Virus record (IMG/VR): IMGVR_UViG_3300043775_000080
Span: 1 to 34,869 of that record
DNA: 34,869 bases
Reading direction: 5' to 3' (one strand)
Source: a virus
A program made the position numbers and the translations under genes. This document shows positions 14,691-23,928 of this stretch, one piece after another (within the stretch, counting starts at the first letter, position 1; the number at the start of each line of letters is the position of its first letter). The notes under the pieces were generated by a model. That model had not been told where the DNA came from and ran no database searches. It saw only the letters and a list, made by a program, of their open reading frames with translations.

Positions 14691-15275
14691 ATGTCCCAAG
14701 TAGCAATTTCAGGAAATGCAAGCGGTACTGGTACGCTGACCATTGCCGCACCTAATACAAACAGCAATTACACGCTGACACTTCCAACACTGACAGGAAC
14801 TATTCTTACAAATAAGACAGCAGGAACTGTGTTGCAAGTTGTAAGCACAACCAAGACAGATACATTTACAACAGCATCAACAAATACTTATGTTGACGTT
14901 ACAGGATTGTCAGTAACAATTACTCCAACATCATCAACAAGTAAAATATTAATTTTAGCTTCAGTTCATCAAGCCGCAAGTGGAGAACCAACTGGCTTTC
15001 AAATTGTAAGAGATTCAACTGCAATTGGTATTGGCACAGCAAGTGGAAGTAGATTTGTTGCTAGTGCTGCTGGAGCAGCAGGAGATAGCAATAGAGTTAC
15101 ATCTTTAAATGTTAATTATTTAGACAGTCCTTCAACAACATCCTCTGTAACTTATAAAATTCAAGTAAGAGGTTATAACAATGGAGTTTCTGTTAATAGA
15201 ACTCCAAATGATACAGATGCGAATGTGTCTGCACGACCTGTTTCAACAATAACAGTCATGGAGATTGCGGCATGA
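14691..15275 (+). CDS. Tail-fibre-type protein
   Basis: A 194-aa protein. The N-terminus ISGNASGTGTLTIAAPNTNS followed by YTLTLPTLTGTILTNK is a standard phage-fibre leader, and the rest is a single beta-rich domain (about residues 50-194) with KILILASVHQ, TSSVTYKIQVRGYN and a final STITVMEIAA. It probably forms a receptor-binding knob or an accessory fibre. Base composition is noticeably more AT-rich than its neighbours, which suggests recent acquisition. It overlaps the next small gene by four bases. Confidence 0.8.
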   Translation: MSQVAISGNASGTGTLTIAAPNTNSNYTLTLPTLTGTILTNKTAGTVLQVVSTTKTDTFTTASTNTYVDVTGLSVTITPTSSTSKILILASVHQAASGEPTGFQIVRDSTAIGIGTASGSRFVASAAGAAGDSNRVTSLNVNYLDSPSTTSSVTYKIQVRGYNNGVSVNRTPNDTDANVSARPVSTITVMEIAA

Positions 15276-15547
15276 ATCACAATGCAATTTATGCACTCTA
15301 TCCAAATGTTGTCACTGTTGACGATGGCACAGGTGCATTTGACAAAGATGGCAACAAAGTAAATATTGACATAGTGGCAGTTAATTCTTGGGTTGACCCC
15401 AACGCATACAAAGCCAAACGAGCATCAGAATACCCACCAATCACAGACTATCTTGATGGCGTAGTCAAAGGCGATCAAGCGCAGATTGACAAGTACATTG
15501 CTGATTGCCAAGCAGTCAAAGCAAAATATCCCAAGGTGACAGCATGA
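15272..15547 (+). CDS. Small fibre-associated protein
   Basis: A 91-aa protein. The middle has YKAKRASEYPPITDYLDGVV, and the end is helical (DKYIADCQAVKAKYPK). The YPPITDYLD type of motif is frequent in small genes between phage fibre genes, where some serve as fibre chaperones. It is coupled to the fibre genes on both sides by ATGA overlaps. The chaperone role is inferred from context. Confidence 0.6.
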   Translation: MNHNAIYALYPNVVTVDDGTGAFDKDGNKVNIDIVAVNSWVDPNAYKAKRASEYPPITDYLDGVVKGDQAQIDKYIADCQAVKAKYPKVTA

Positions 15548-16557
15548 CCATAGCGATTTCAGGCACAACGGGAATCACCCTTGATGGGCAGTTTAATTCT
15601 GCGTCATCAATGGGCTTCAAGAACCGGCTCATAAATTCCGCAATGGTGATTGACCAAAGAAATGCGGGGGCTAGTGTAACGGTTAACTCTGGCACAAATA
15701 CTTTTGGCGTTGATCGTTGGAAAGGTCAAGCAAGTGGCGGCGGTGTTTATACGCAACAAAGAAGTACGACAGTACCAGCAGGATTTACGAACAGTGTTTT
15801 ATTGACTGTAACAACTGCTGATTCTTCCATTGCTTCTACTGACTACTATATTTGGGGTCAGGCTATAGAAGGTTTTAATGCCGCCGATCTTGGTTGGGGA
15901 ACTGCAAATGCTCAAACAGTGGCGTTGTCGTTTTGGGTTCGTTCAAGCGTTACTGGAATATATGCACTATTTGTTGGAAATAATGGTGATACAAGGAGCT
16001 TGGTCTCTACTTACACAATCAACGCAGCGAACACATGGGAACAAAAAACAGTAACTATTGCTGGCGACACATCAGGAACTTGGGCTACAGACAGTAATAT
16101 TGGTATTGGCCTTTGGTTTACGTTAGGCGCTGGTTCATCGTTTAACGCAACAGCAAACGTGTGGAACGCTTCGCTTGAAATGAATACAAGCGGTTCTACT
16201 CAATGGATCGCCACAAACGGCGCAACTTTCTACATCACAGGCGTACAGCTAGAAAAAGGCTCAACAGCAACGTCATTTGATTACAGACCTTATGGGACTG
16301 AGTTGGCTTTGTGTCAGAGGTATTATGAAGTTGGCGCTACAAAGATATACATTGCTGGCGGTAGCGGGGTAACAATGGCTACTTCGTATCATGTTTCTAA
16401 ACGTGCTACTGGCGCTACGGTGACAACAGGCACTTCTCCATACGGCGGCACTATTGCTCCAACGTCTGTTGAGTACTCTGGAATTGATTCATTCTGGTCG
16501 TATAAAAGCAGCGGCGGTGAATTTGCGTTTTCGTGGTCTTCTTCTTCGGAGCTGTAA
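15544..16557 (+). CDS. Tail-fibre protein with a carbohydrate-binding-like domain
   Basis: A 337-aa protein. Start ATG 15544 is chosen because it overlaps the previous TGA; a longer in-frame start inside the previous gene (15505) lacks support. The N-terminal MGFKNRLINSAMVIDQRNAG is well known from phage receptor-binding proteins. Residues 60-250 resemble a jelly-roll carbohydrate-binding domain (VALSFWVRSS, TWEQKTVTIAGDTSGTW, FYITGVQLEKGS), followed by a FDYRPYGTELALCQRYYE segment typical of this class. It likely binds a surface polysaccharide. Confidence 0.85.
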   Translation: MTIAISGTTGITLDGQFNSASSMGFKNRLINSAMVIDQRNAGASVTVNSGTNTFGVDRWKGQASGGGVYTQQRSTTVPAGFTNSVLLTVTTADSSIASTDYYIWGQAIEGFNAADLGWGTANAQTVALSFWVRSSVTGIYALFVGNNGDTRSLVSTYTINAANTWEQKTVTIAGDTSGTWATDSNIGIGLWFTLGAGSSFNATANVWNASLEMNTSGSTQWIATNGATFYITGVQLEKGSTATSFDYRPYGTELALCQRYYEVGATKIYIAGGSGVTMATSYHVSKRATGATVTTGTSPYGGTIAPTSVEYSGIDSFWSYKSSGGEFAFSWSSSSEL

Positions 16558-16727
16558 TGTATAAACAAACTCTTACATCTAAAAACGAAATCTCTGAAAC
16601 TATTGTCCAGCGTATTGCTGACGGTGCGTATATCACTATTGGTGCAGACAACACCGACTACCAAGCCTTTCTTCTTTGGAAGGCTGAAGGTAATGAACCT
16701 TTGCCAGCAGATGAGGTGACAGAATGA
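16557..16727 (+). CDS. Small fibre-associated protein
   Basis: A 56-aa protein starting MYKQTLTSKNEISETIVQR at ATG 16557, which overlaps the preceding TAA. The tail YQAFLLWKAEGNEPLPADE resembles the end of small assembly-type proteins found after fibre genes. Coupled at both ends to fibre genes. Function is inferred from position only. Confidence 0.6.
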   Translation: MYKQTLTSKNEISETIVQRIADGAYITIGADNTDYQAFLLWKAEGNEPLPADEVTE

Positions 16728-17251
16728 CTCTAATTCTTTCAGGCACTAATGGCGTATCCGATATTGACGGTTCTGCCGCAACCCCTGCTATCAGGGGAAC
16801 AGATGCAAACACAGGTATCTTCTTCCCTGCGGCTGACACCATTGCTTTTTCTGAGGGTGGCGTGGAATCTATGCGTCTTGACTCTAGTGCCAATCTGCAA
16901 TTCAACTCAGGCTACGGCTCTGTTGCTACTGCTTATGGTTGTCGTGCTTGGGTGAACTTCAATGGCACAGGGACAGTGGCTATTCGTGCAAGTGGTAATG
17001 TGACGAGCATTACTGATAACGGCACGGGTAACTACACGGTGAACTTTACAACAGCGTTGCCTGACACAAGCTATTCTCCTCAAGTACGTGCCGCACTTAT
17101 AAACTACAACATTGCTCAAGCAGGAAATACAGCACAATCTGTTTTAACTACTTCTTATAACCCGGGTACTTTTTACATAAACGGAAGTAACTCATCTTAT
17201 AATTTTAATGCTGGTGACCCGACCGATGTGTACATTGCTATTTTCCGTTAA
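16724..17251 (+). CDS. Tail-fibre-type protein
   Basis: A 175-aa protein. The N-terminus (ILSGTNGVSDIDGSAATPAI, then NTGIFFPAADTIAFSEGG) is a very common leader of phage fibre proteins. A beta-rich C-terminal domain follows (about residues 75-175), ending DVYIAIFR. Like the 14691 and 15544 genes it begins with a short leader and has a different tip, so these look like interchangeable receptor-binding or decoration proteins. It overlaps the previous gene by four bases. Confidence 0.8.
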   Translation: MTLILSGTNGVSDIDGSAATPAIRGTDANTGIFFPAADTIAFSEGGVESMRLDSSANLQFNSGYGSVATAYGCRAWVNFNGTGTVAIRASGNVTSITDNGTGNYTVNFTTALPDTSYSPQVRAALINYNIAQAGNTAQSVLTTSYNPGTFYINGSNSSYNFNAGDPTDVYIAIFR

Positions 17252-17260
17252 GGAGAAACC

Positions 17261-17449
17261 ATGAATCAAAGAATCATTTACCCAACAGACGATGGCGTAG
17301 CAGTCATTGTTCCAGCCGCTGAGTGCGGTTTAACCATTGAGGAAATTGCCGCCAAGGATGTTCCTGAAGGCAAACCCTACAAGATAGTTGATGTGGCTGA
17401 CATTCCATCAGACCGCACATTCAGATCAGCATGGGAGTTTTCAGAATGA
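17261..17449 (+). CDS. Small conserved phage protein
   Basis: A 62-aa protein: MNQRIIYPTDDGVAVIVPAA, then LTIEEIAAKDVPEG and a final PSDRTFRSAWEFSE. This combination is familiar from fibre regions of environmental phages, where it precedes a small helical gene exactly as here. It has its own AAGGAGA site. Function unknown. Confidence 0.7.
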   Translation: MNQRIIYPTDDGVAVIVPAAECGLTIEEIAAKDVPEGKPYKIVDVADIPSDRTFRSAWEFSE

Positions 17450-17682
17450 TTACCATCAACATCGACAAAGCAAAGAACATAGCCCATGATGCTAGACGCA
17501 CAGCACGATCTGCTGAGTTTGCGCCATTGGACATCAAGGCAACCATTCCCTCTGAAGCAACAGCGGCAGAAGCGGCAAGGCAAGCTGTGCGTGACAAGTA
17601 TGCCACTATGCAGACTGCTATTGATGCGGCAACAACTGCTGACGCAATCAAAGCGGCTATGCCAAAAGCGGATATGCCATGA
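17446..17682 (+). CDS. Small helical protein of the fibre locus
   Basis: A 78-aa protein starting MITINIDKAKNIAHDARRTA at an ATG that overlaps the previous TGA. It is Ala-rich and helical throughout. The pattern KA..I.H..RR.AR..EFAPLD resembles the C-terminal portion of fibre-assembly-type proteins. It forms a pair with the 17261 gene. Role unknown. Confidence 0.65.
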   Translation: MITINIDKAKNIAHDARRTARSAEFAPLDIKATIPSEATAAEAARQAVRDKYATMQTAIDAATTADAIKAAMPKADMP

Positions 17683-17999
17683 CAACATTTCTTTGGAAAA
17701 TTTTAGAAGTCTCTGCTGCTGATGACGTAATCACCCACGCCAAATATCATGTGACCGCAGAAACTGACACAGGCGAAAAAGTGGAAACTGAGGGCAATTG
17801 GTGGTTTAGCGACAAAATCCTGAAGAAGCCCTTTAGCGAAGTGACCGAAACTGATGTGGCATCATGGATTGAAAATGAGACTACCCAAAACGGAATAAAC
17901 CTTATAAAATCACGATTAGAGGAACAACTAGCGTCCCTGCAAGGGAATGGAGTTGTTGTTGCCCCTTGGTTACCACAGAAATTTGTGCCAAAGGTGTAA
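17679..17999 (+). CDS. Hypothetical protein at the end of the fibre locus
   Basis: A 106-aa protein with a beta-rich N-terminal half (TFLWKILEVSAADDVITHAK) and a helical C-terminal half, ending in a Pro-rich tail (VVAPWLPQKFVPKV). It is coupled to the preceding gene by ATGA and ends three bases before the gp4-like gene. I recognise it as a recurring phage hypothetical but cannot assign a function. Confidence 0.65.
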   Translation: MTTFLWKILEVSAADDVITHAKYHVTAETDTGEKVETEGNWWFSDKILKKPFSEVTETDVASWIENETTQNGINLIKSRLEEQLASLQGNGVVVAPWLPQKFVPKV

Positions 18000-18002
18000 T
18001 AA

Positions 18003-18977
18003 ATGACGACTCCTTACGACATTATCAGCAGGGCGCTTAAAGATATTGGTGCATTGGCGGCTGGTGAATCGCCATCAGCGGATGATGCCCAAGACGCATT
18101 TGATCTGTTGAACGATATGTGCGCCCAGTGGTCAAATGAAAACATGATGGTTTTCTACAAGACCGAAATCATTTTTCAGACTGTTCAAAATACCGTGCAA
18201 TACACCCTTGGCCCGTCTGGGTCGGTGGGGGCATCCTTTACAGGTTCAATTGCAGGCACAACTTTGACCGTTCCTGTGGATGGCGTAATTTCTGGCGCTA
18301 TCACAATGGGCATGACCATTACTGGCACAGGCATCGCAGCAGGCACAACGATTGTGGGCTTTGGCACTGGCGCTGGTGGTAACGTCAATGAGGGCGGCAC
18401 ATACACTGTCAGCATTTCCCAGACCGTGGCAAGCACCACAATCACTGCCTACTATGAACGCCCTTTGACCATTGAATCAGCGTTTGTGCGGGTTGCTACG
18501 CAGCAAGGCGGCTCAAACATAGCTGGTGGGTATTTGGATTACCCTGTGGCAATTCTGAGTTTGGAAGAATATCAATCCTTGGGCATCAAGCAATTAAACG
18601 GCCCGTGGGCAAAGATGATTTACTACCAACCCAGCGAAAATCTGGGAACGTTGTATGTCTTCCCTAACCCATCATCTGGTGAACTTCACTTGTTTGCCAG
18701 CACGATTTTCCGCACATTTGGTTCGCTGTACGACACAATCGCGCTGCCACAAGGCTACAACATGGCGCTGCGGTGGTGCTTGGCTGAACGCATGATGCCT
18801 ATGTATGGCAAGGCTTCTACTGCCCAAATCACAATGATTAACGCCTTTGCTGGTCAAGCAAAAGCTACGATTAAGCGCACCAATATGCGCCCAGCACAAG
18901 TGTCGCGCTATCCTGATGCTTTGATGGTTGGACGGGCTAAAGACGCTGGCTTTATCATGGACGGGGGCTTTAGATAA
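18003..18977 (+). CDS. P22 gp4-like tail accessory factor (head-to-tail adaptor)
   Basis: A 324-aa protein starting [20 protein letters not shown], with [19 protein letters not shown], the helical signature of the P22 gp4 family that attaches to the portal ring. The rest of the adaptor core continues after residue 150 and ends in the conserved [11 protein letters not shown]-like helix and [11 protein letters not shown]. An extra beta-rich module of about 70 residues (79-148) interrupts the core; two copies of the same module occur in the next gene. The normal family length is about 160-220 residues, so the insert explains much of the excess. Starts the P22-ordered tail block. Confidence 0.85.
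   Translation: MTTPYDIISRALKDIGALAAGESPSADDAQDAFDLLNDMCAQWSNENMMVFYKTEIIFQTVQNTVQYTLGPSGSVGASFTGSIAGTTLTVPVDGVISGAITMGMTITGTGIAAGTTIVGFGTGAGGNVNEGGTYTVSISQTVASTTITAYYERPLTIESAFVRVATQQGGSNIAGGYLDYPVAILSLEEYQSLGIKQLNGPWAKMIYYQPSENLGTLYVFPNPSSGELHLFASTIFRTFGSLYDTIALPQGYNMALRWCLAERMMPMYGKASTAQITMINAFAGQAKATIKRTNMRPAQVSRYPDALMVGRAKDAGFIMDGGFR
18237..18447 (+). repeat. Beta module copy 1 (inside the gp4-like gene)
   Basis: Codes for about 70 residues with the pattern [12 protein letters not shown], then [18 protein letters not shown] and [15 protein letters not shown]. The same pattern recurs twice in the adjacent gp10-like gene. It differs by a few residues and by a short Asn/Glu-containing insertion near residue 127. 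Confidence 0.8.
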
Positions 18978-20839
18978 TGGCAGACTTTGGCTTTGTTGGC
19001 CCATCTTACGAAGCGCCTAGTATTTACCAAGATGCCCAAGAGTGCATCAACTTTGTGCCTGAGATTGACCCGCTGAAACAGCAGGGTGAACGCGGGGTGG
19101 TGGCGCTTTACCCAACGCCGGGGCTGACTGCGTTAGTCTTGTTTGAAAATCAAGAGGAAATCAGGGGAATGCGTACCCTGTCAGGCGGCGACATTTTGGT
19201 GGCAGTCTGTGGCCCGTATGTCTATGCTTTGACTTCCACCTACACCACAACAATGGTGGGTCAATTAAACACTTCTACGGGTATTGTTGGCATTACTGAC
19301 AACGGCGTGAATGTGTACATTGTTGACGGTCAGAATCGCTACACATGGCGCATTTCTAGCCCATCTGCTGCGGTTTTTACTGGCTCAATCAGTGGAACAA
19401 CCTTGACGGTCACCGCAATCACCAATGGAACAATTGCCATCAATCAGGCGCTGTTTGGCGTAAACGTAACCCAAGCCACCGTCATTACTGCCTTGGGTAC
19501 TGGAACTGGCGGTATTGGTACTTACACTATCAACCAAAGTCAATCAGTAGCATCCACACAAATGAACAGCGCTACAGTGGGTGCGGTTGTTACTGGGGCA
19601 ATAGCAGGGACAACCCTAACAGTGTCTGCGGTAACTAGCGGAACTTTGGTTGTTGGGCAGACCATCCAAGGGTCAACAGTTACCGCACAAACCATCATCA
19701 CAGCGCTTGGAACAGGCACAGGCGGCGTTGGAACATACACGGTCAACAATTCCCAAACAGTCACTTCTAGGACGCTGTATGGCCTAAATTGGTCGGTGTT
19801 ACCAAGCACTGACGGGGCATTCACTAGCGCCACTTCTGTTGACATTGTGGACAACTATTTTGTGTATAACCGCCCTGATACTCAGCAGTTTGGTGCATCT
19901 GCGGCTTTGTCGCCTATTTCGCCAGCATTGAGTTTTGCCAGCAAAGACGGCGCGCCTGATGACTTAGTTTCATTAATTGTTGACCACCGTGAAGTTTATT
20001 TGCTGGGTGAGGTTTCTAGTGAGGTGTGGATTGATGCAGGCACAAGCCCTTTCCCGTTTCAAAGAATCCCCGGCACATCTACCCAGCACGGCATTGCAGC
20101 CGCATTTAGCGTTGCGCGACTTGGCAATTCCTTTGCATATTTAAGCCGAAACATTAGAGGGCAAGCCCAAATTGTGCAAATGAATGGCTATGTACCCACA
20201 AGGATTTCCACCCACGCAGTTGAAAACTCTTTGACAAACCAAGTGATTAGCGATGCTGTTGGCTGGACTTACCAATTGGAGGGCCACGAAGTTTACGTTA
20301 TCAGCTTCCCATCAATTAACCTGACATGGGCTTATGACATTGCGTCAGGTATGTGGCATAAGTGGTTGTACACAAACAACTTAGGTCAATATGAACGTGC
20401 GCGGGGCAATTGCTGCGCGGAATTTCAAGGTTTGGTAATGGTTGGGGATTACTCCAACGGCAAGATTTACAAACTTGACAAGTTGAATTACACAGATGAT
20501 GGTCAGCACGTTAGGCGTTTGCGCCGCGCCCCGCATTTGGTGGCAGACTTTCAGCGGGAATATTTTGATGAATTGCAGATTCAGTTCCAGCCCGGTGTTG
20601 GCTTGCCCACAGGACAAGGGGAAAACCCTCAAGCCATGCTGCGGTGGTCAGACAATGGCGGTTCTACTTGGTCAAACGAACATTGGACTACCATTGGCCT
20701 GATTGGTAAGTATGCAAACCGTGCCATCTGGCGGCGGTTGGGTACAGCGCGGGATCGTGTGTTTGAAGTTTCAATTTCTGACCCTGTTAAAGCGGTCATC
20801 ATTTCTGCCAACTTGAAATCTAGCGTAGGGGAAAACTGA
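18977..20839 (+). CDS. P22 gp10-like tail accessory factor
   Basis: A 620-aa protein beginning [20 protein letters not shown] and NFVPEIDPL, a signature of the gp10/packaged-DNA stabilisation family that seals the virion after packaging. Later segments such as [20 protein letters not shown] and [16 protein letters not shown] belong to the beta-propeller-like core. Residues 133-197 and 204-267 are two tandem copies of the beta module found once in the gp4-like protein, inserted near the N-terminal third. P22 gp10 is 472 aa, so the two modules account for nearly all the extra length. The start ATG overlaps the previous stop. Confidence 0.87.
   Translation: MADFGFVGPSYEAPSIYQDAQECINFVPEIDPLKQQGERGVVALYPTPGLTALVLFENQEEIRGMRTLSGGDILVAVCGPYVYALTSTYTTTMVGQLNTSTGIVGITDNGVNVYIVDGQNRYTWRISSPSAAVFTGSISGTTLTVTAITNGTIAINQALFGVNVTQATVITALGTGTGGIGTYTINQSQSVASTQMNSATVGAVVTGAIAGTTLTVSAVTSGTLVVGQTIQGSTVTAQTIITALGTGTGGVGTYTVNNSQTVTSRTLYGLNWSVLPSTDGAFTSATSVDIVDNYFVYNRPDTQQFGASAALSPISPALSFASKDGAPDDLVSLIVDHREVYLLGEVSSEVWIDAGTSPFPFQRIPGTSTQHGIAAAFSVARLGNSFAYLSRNIRGQAQIVQMNGYVPTRISTHAVENSLTNQVISDAVGWTYQLEGHEVYVISFPSINLTWAYDIASGMWHKWLYTNNLGQYERARGNCCAEFQGLVMVGDYSNGKIYKLDKLNYTDDGQHVRRLRRAPHLVADFQREYFDELQIQFQPGVGLPTGQGENPQAMLRWSDNGGSTWSNEHWTTIGLIGKYANRAIWRRLGTARDRVFEVSISDPVKAVIISANLKSSVGEN
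19373..19568 (+). repeat. Beta module copy 2 (inside the gp10-like gene)
   Basis: Codes for about residues 133-197: [18 protein letters not shown], then [19 protein letters not shown] and a closing SQSVAST. Closely related to copy 3 and to the single copy in the gp4-like gene. Confidence 0.85.
19586..19778 (+). repeat. Beta module copy 3 (inside the gp10-like gene)
   Basis: Codes for about residues 204-267: [18 protein letters not shown], then [19 protein letters not shown] and SQTVTSRTL. Tandem to copy 2 with a linker of about six residues. Confidence 0.85.
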
Positions 20840-21069
20840 TGGCATTGCTTCCAGTAATTCAAACCCAACCATACCCACAATCTGAGTTTTTGGACGCACA
20901 AACCAAAAGACCAACAAGGGCGTGGCAACAGTTCTTCATTAACTTGTTGAACTTCACCAGTGCGACTACTGCCACGGCAGGGTCAGGAACATTGCCTGCA
21001 AACCCTGTGGGGTTCATCAACATTACTGTGAATGGCGTGGCTTACAAAGTGCCATATTACAACCAATGA
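20839..21069 (+). CDS. Small tail protein at the gp26 position
   Basis: A 76-aa protein ([20 protein letters not shown], then KRPTRAWQQFFINLLNF) ending in GFINITVNGVAYKVPYYNQ. That Gly-x-Ile-x-Ile-x-Val-x-Gly closing beta motif is common in small phage virion proteins. In P22 the tail-needle gene (26) occupies this place, but this protein is too short and lacks the long coiled coil of a needle. Coupled to both neighbours. Confidence 0.65.
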   Translation: MALLPVIQTQPYPQSEFLDAQTKRPTRAWQQFFINLLNFTSATTATAGSGTLPANPVGFINITVNGVAYKVPYYNQ

Positions 21070-21530
21070 ACGACCTGATTTTAAATAATGTGCCTAGCCG
21101 TGAGCAGATTGAAAGACTGCAAATGGAAATGTCGCAGATGCCAAGAGCAGATTTGCAATTGGCGGCTGATGCCATGCAGACAGAACATTATTTCCATGCA
21201 GGGATGTATGCAAGAAAGTTAACCCGACCAGCAGGCACATTGATTGTTGGTAAGGTACACAAGAAAGATCACTTCTTTTTGTGCGCCAAAGGTGAAATAA
21301 TTGCATGGACAGAGGGCGGCATGAAGCACTTATACGCTGGAGACATTGTGCAAAGTAAGCCCGGCACAAAGCGGGTGACGCTATCAGTGACTGATGCCAT
21401 TGGGATCACATTCCACAACAGTGCAGAAACCGACTTGGACAAATTGGAAAAAGAATTGATTGAACCAGATGAATTCGCGTTGTTTGATTCTTCTAATAAA
21501 TTGAAAACGCTGGAAATTAAAGGGGAATAA
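21066..21530 (+). CDS. Cupin-like protein at the gp14 position
   Basis: A 154-aa protein with a double-stranded beta-helix pattern: LTRPAGTLIVGKVHKKDHFF, LCAKGEIIAWTEGG, YAGDIVQSKPGTKRVTLS and GITFHNSAETD. These strands look like a cupin, but only some metal ligands (H-K-K-D-H, H-N) are present. The C-terminal 30 residues are acidic and helical. It replaces P22 gp14 in gene order. It may be a virion or assembly protein; an enzymatic role is possible but not shown. Confidence 0.65.
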   Translation: MNDLILNNVPSREQIERLQMEMSQMPRADLQLAADAMQTEHYFHAGMYARKLTRPAGTLIVGKVHKKDHFFLCAKGEIIAWTEGGMKHLYAGDIVQSKPGTKRVTLSVTDAIGITFHNSAETDLDKLEKELIEPDEFALFDSSNKLKTLEIKGE

Positions 21531-21531
21531 T

Positions 21532-22263
21532 ATGACTTGGACAACAGTAGCATTAATAGGTGCTGGTGGCAGTCTTCTTGGCGGCTATCTTGGCGGGAGA
21601 GGGGCGGAAAAAGCTGCTCAAACACAAGCTGCTGCTGCCCGTGAAGCTATTGCCCAACAACAAAGAATGTTCGATATTCAAAACGAACAGCAACGCCCTT
21701 ACAGAGAGGCTGGTTACAGTGCATTAAGCGACATTGCTGGCATGAAACCTTATCTGACCCAGAAATTTGGGCAAGAGGAATTTCAGGCAGGCATTGACCC
21801 AAGTTACAACTTCAGACTTCAACAAGGCAATATAGCAACCACAAATTTAGCAAATCGGGCTGGAGGATTGGTTGGCGGTAATGCTTTGCAAGGTTTAACA
21901 GACTATGGTCAAGGCGCGGCAAGTACAGAGTTCCAGAATGCGTTTAACCGTTTTCAAACGCAAAGAGGCAACATTTACAACACATTGGCAGGCATTGCTG
22001 GCATTGGTCAGACCGCACAAAAACAGACTTCAGACCTCGCCCAAAATGTATCTGGCAACATTGGTCAGGCCACCATTGGAATTGGTAACGCTATGGCTGG
22101 AGGTCAGATTGGCGCGGCAAATGCTTACTCAAACGCTATTCAAGGTGCTGGCAACGCATACATGATGGGCAATTTGTTAAAACCGCAACAAACAGGAATT
22201 CCTATGCCTGCGGGATATGGAACGCCTGTTCCACAAGGTAATATTCCATACGACGTAGCATAA
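21532..22263 (+). CDS. gp7-like ejection (DNA-transfer) protein
   Basis: A 243-aa protein. The N-terminus (VALIGAGGSLLGGYLGGRGA) is a glycine zipper that could insert in membranes, followed by a Gln/Ala-rich helix (QTQAAAAREAIAQQQRMF) and a long Gly/Ala/Asn-rich region. This is typical of the small P22 ejection protein gp7, which leaves the virion with the DNA to form the periplasmic channel. Position before two larger ejection-type genes supports the call. Confidence 0.8.
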   Translation: MTWTTVALIGAGGSLLGGYLGGRGAEKAAQTQAAAAREAIAQQQRMFDIQNEQQRPYREAGYSALSDIAGMKPYLTQKFGQEEFQAGIDPSYNFRLQQGNIATTNLANRAGGLVGGNALQGLTDYGQGAASTEFQNAFNRFQTQRGNIYNTLAGIAGIGQTAQKQTSDLAQNVSGNIGQATIGIGNAMAGGQIGAANAYSNAIQGAGNAYMMGNLLKPQQTGIPMPAGYGTPVPQGNIPYDVA

Positions 22264-22272
22264 GGATAAAAA

Positions 22273-23928
22273 ATGGCAGATTTTTCAGTTAACCCTATTG
22301 CTCAAACTTTAAAACCACCCGCGCAAATGTCGTTGGGTGAAATGGTTAATCTTGCCCGTGGCGCACAAGAATATCAACAAGCGCAAAAATTGAATCCTTT
22401 GGCGGTTCAGCAGCAACAGCAACAATTGCAGACACAGCAACAACAATTGCGAGCACTGCAACAAACTTATGAGCAAGCGCAACAGATGAACCCTCAGTTG
22501 CTGCAACAAGCACAGCAAACAACAAGTTCAGGCGCGATTGCGTTAGGCGTTGAAGAACAAAAAGACCTTGAACGCAAGAATATGCAAACGTTCTTTGCTG
22601 ACCCAAATAATTTTCAAACAAACGGTCGAATTGATTTAGACAAGATTAATGCTGCTGTTCCAAAGATTGCACCTTTAACTGGCGAACAATACATCAGCAA
22701 ATACAGCTCATTGGGCACATTACAAACACAAGCTATTGATGCCAAACAAAAACTGACCAAAGATCAAAAAGCAATGATTGCTCAAAGATTTAGTATTTTG
22801 GGAAGAATGGGCGTTCAAGACAAAAATCAATATATCAATGAAATGATGTTGATGAAACAGGAAAATCCAGACAATCCTGATTTGAATCGATTGCTTGATG
22901 CATACATTGGCACATGGATGTCAGAAATGCAGTCTGGCCCTGACTTGCCAAAAAAAGCAATTGCAGGCGCAGCAACTTTAATGACTCCAGCAGAACAACA
23001 AACATACTTTGCGCCTCAAGTTACTATAGATGAAAAAGGTCGAGTGTTGACAACAACACAAAGCGTTACTGGCGCTAAACCAATTGTTGAAGTTAGCATC
23101 CCTGCAGGTTTGCAACCCCAAACAACACAAGGCGCAAATGTACCGGGCGCGGCTGCCCCAGCTGGTTCTGAGGTTGCCCCCGGAATGCGTTTACCTTACC
23201 CAGTAAGACGATCAGACGTACCCTTTGCCCCAATGCCAACTGAGGACAAAGATCAAGCATCTGGTTATACATTTAGAGATAATTTGGTCAATGCTCAAAG
23301 TAACTTAGCCACAAAACGCCGCAATGTTGAAGAAGTAATTAATCAGGCTAATAAAATTAGTGAATCGTTGACTGTGCCTAATTTTTTAGCGCAGTTTGGT
23401 TTTTCAAAAGGTGGCGCACCAGAAAAAATGGAACGTGCTGTTCGTCAGTTTTTTGGAAGCGAACAATACGATTTGCTTGCCAAAGACTTAGCAAGAATGG
23501 CAATTGACAATTCCCAAGCAATGGGAAATGTTGGGGGTACTGTTGCTGGATTAGACATGGCTTCGGTTGCAAACGGCACAATTAAAGTTACACCTGATGT
23601 GTTGGTAAAAATTGCCCGTAGGGTGCAAGCTGATCAAACAAACATTGATATGCAAGCAAGTGCCGCACAGCAATTTGGTTCAAGATTTGGCGACAACAAC
23701 ATGAAAGCATTTCAGCAAGCATGGAATGCAAACTCAAAAGATACCAAAATCTTTGAAGCCATAAATATTTTGGAAACAGAATCTGACCCTAAAAAGATGG
23801 AAAACAAATTTAAAGAATTATTTCCATCTGAAAAGAAGCGCAAAACAATTCTCAAGCAATACAAAAACTTAAAAAGCATGGCGGCCACAGGTCTGCCAGT
23901 AGAACCACTTGGCCCAGAGGATTTTTAA
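22273..23928 (+). CDS. gp20-like ejection (internal virion) protein
   Basis: A 551-aa helical protein. Residues 38-85 are almost pure Gln-rich coiled coil (repeated QQQ). The remaining helices are mixed polar/hydrophobic (FGDNNMKAFQQAWNANSKDT). It lies between gp7- and gp16-like genes, the place of P22 gp20. No enzymatic motif is visible. The role in DNA delivery across the envelope is inferred from synteny and composition. Confidence 0.75.
   Translation: MADFSVNPIAQTLKPPAQMSLGEMVNLARGAQEYQQAQKLNPLAVQQQQQQLQTQQQQLRALQQTYEQAQQMNPQLLQQAQQTTSSGAIALGVEEQKDLERKNMQTFFADPNNFQTNGRIDLDKINAAVPKIAPLTGEQYISKYSSLGTLQTQAIDAKQKLTKDQKAMIAQRFSILGRMGVQDKNQYINEMMLMKQENPDNPDLNRLLDAYIGTWMSEMQSGPDLPKKAIAGAATLMTPAEQQTYFAPQVTIDEKGRVLTTTQSVTGAKPIVEVSIPAGLQPQTTQGANVPGAAAPAGSEVAPGMRLPYPVRRSDVPFAPMPTEDKDQASGYTFRDNLVNAQSNLATKRRNVEEVINQANKISESLTVPNFLAQFGFSKGGAPEKMERAVRQFFGSEQYDLLAKDLARMAIDNSQAMGNVGGTVAGLDMASVANGTIKVTPDVLVKIARRVQADQTNIDMQASAAQQFGSRFGDNNMKAFQQAWNANSKDTKIFEAINILETESDPKKMENKFKELFPSEKKRKTILKQYKNLKSMAATGLPVEPLGPEDF

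Noticed and set aside
22400-22520. CAA/CAG-rich tandem-looking DNA, considered as a CRISPR or satellite repeat
   Set aside because: It is the Gln-rich coiled coil of an ejection protein; there are no regular repeats with unique spacers.
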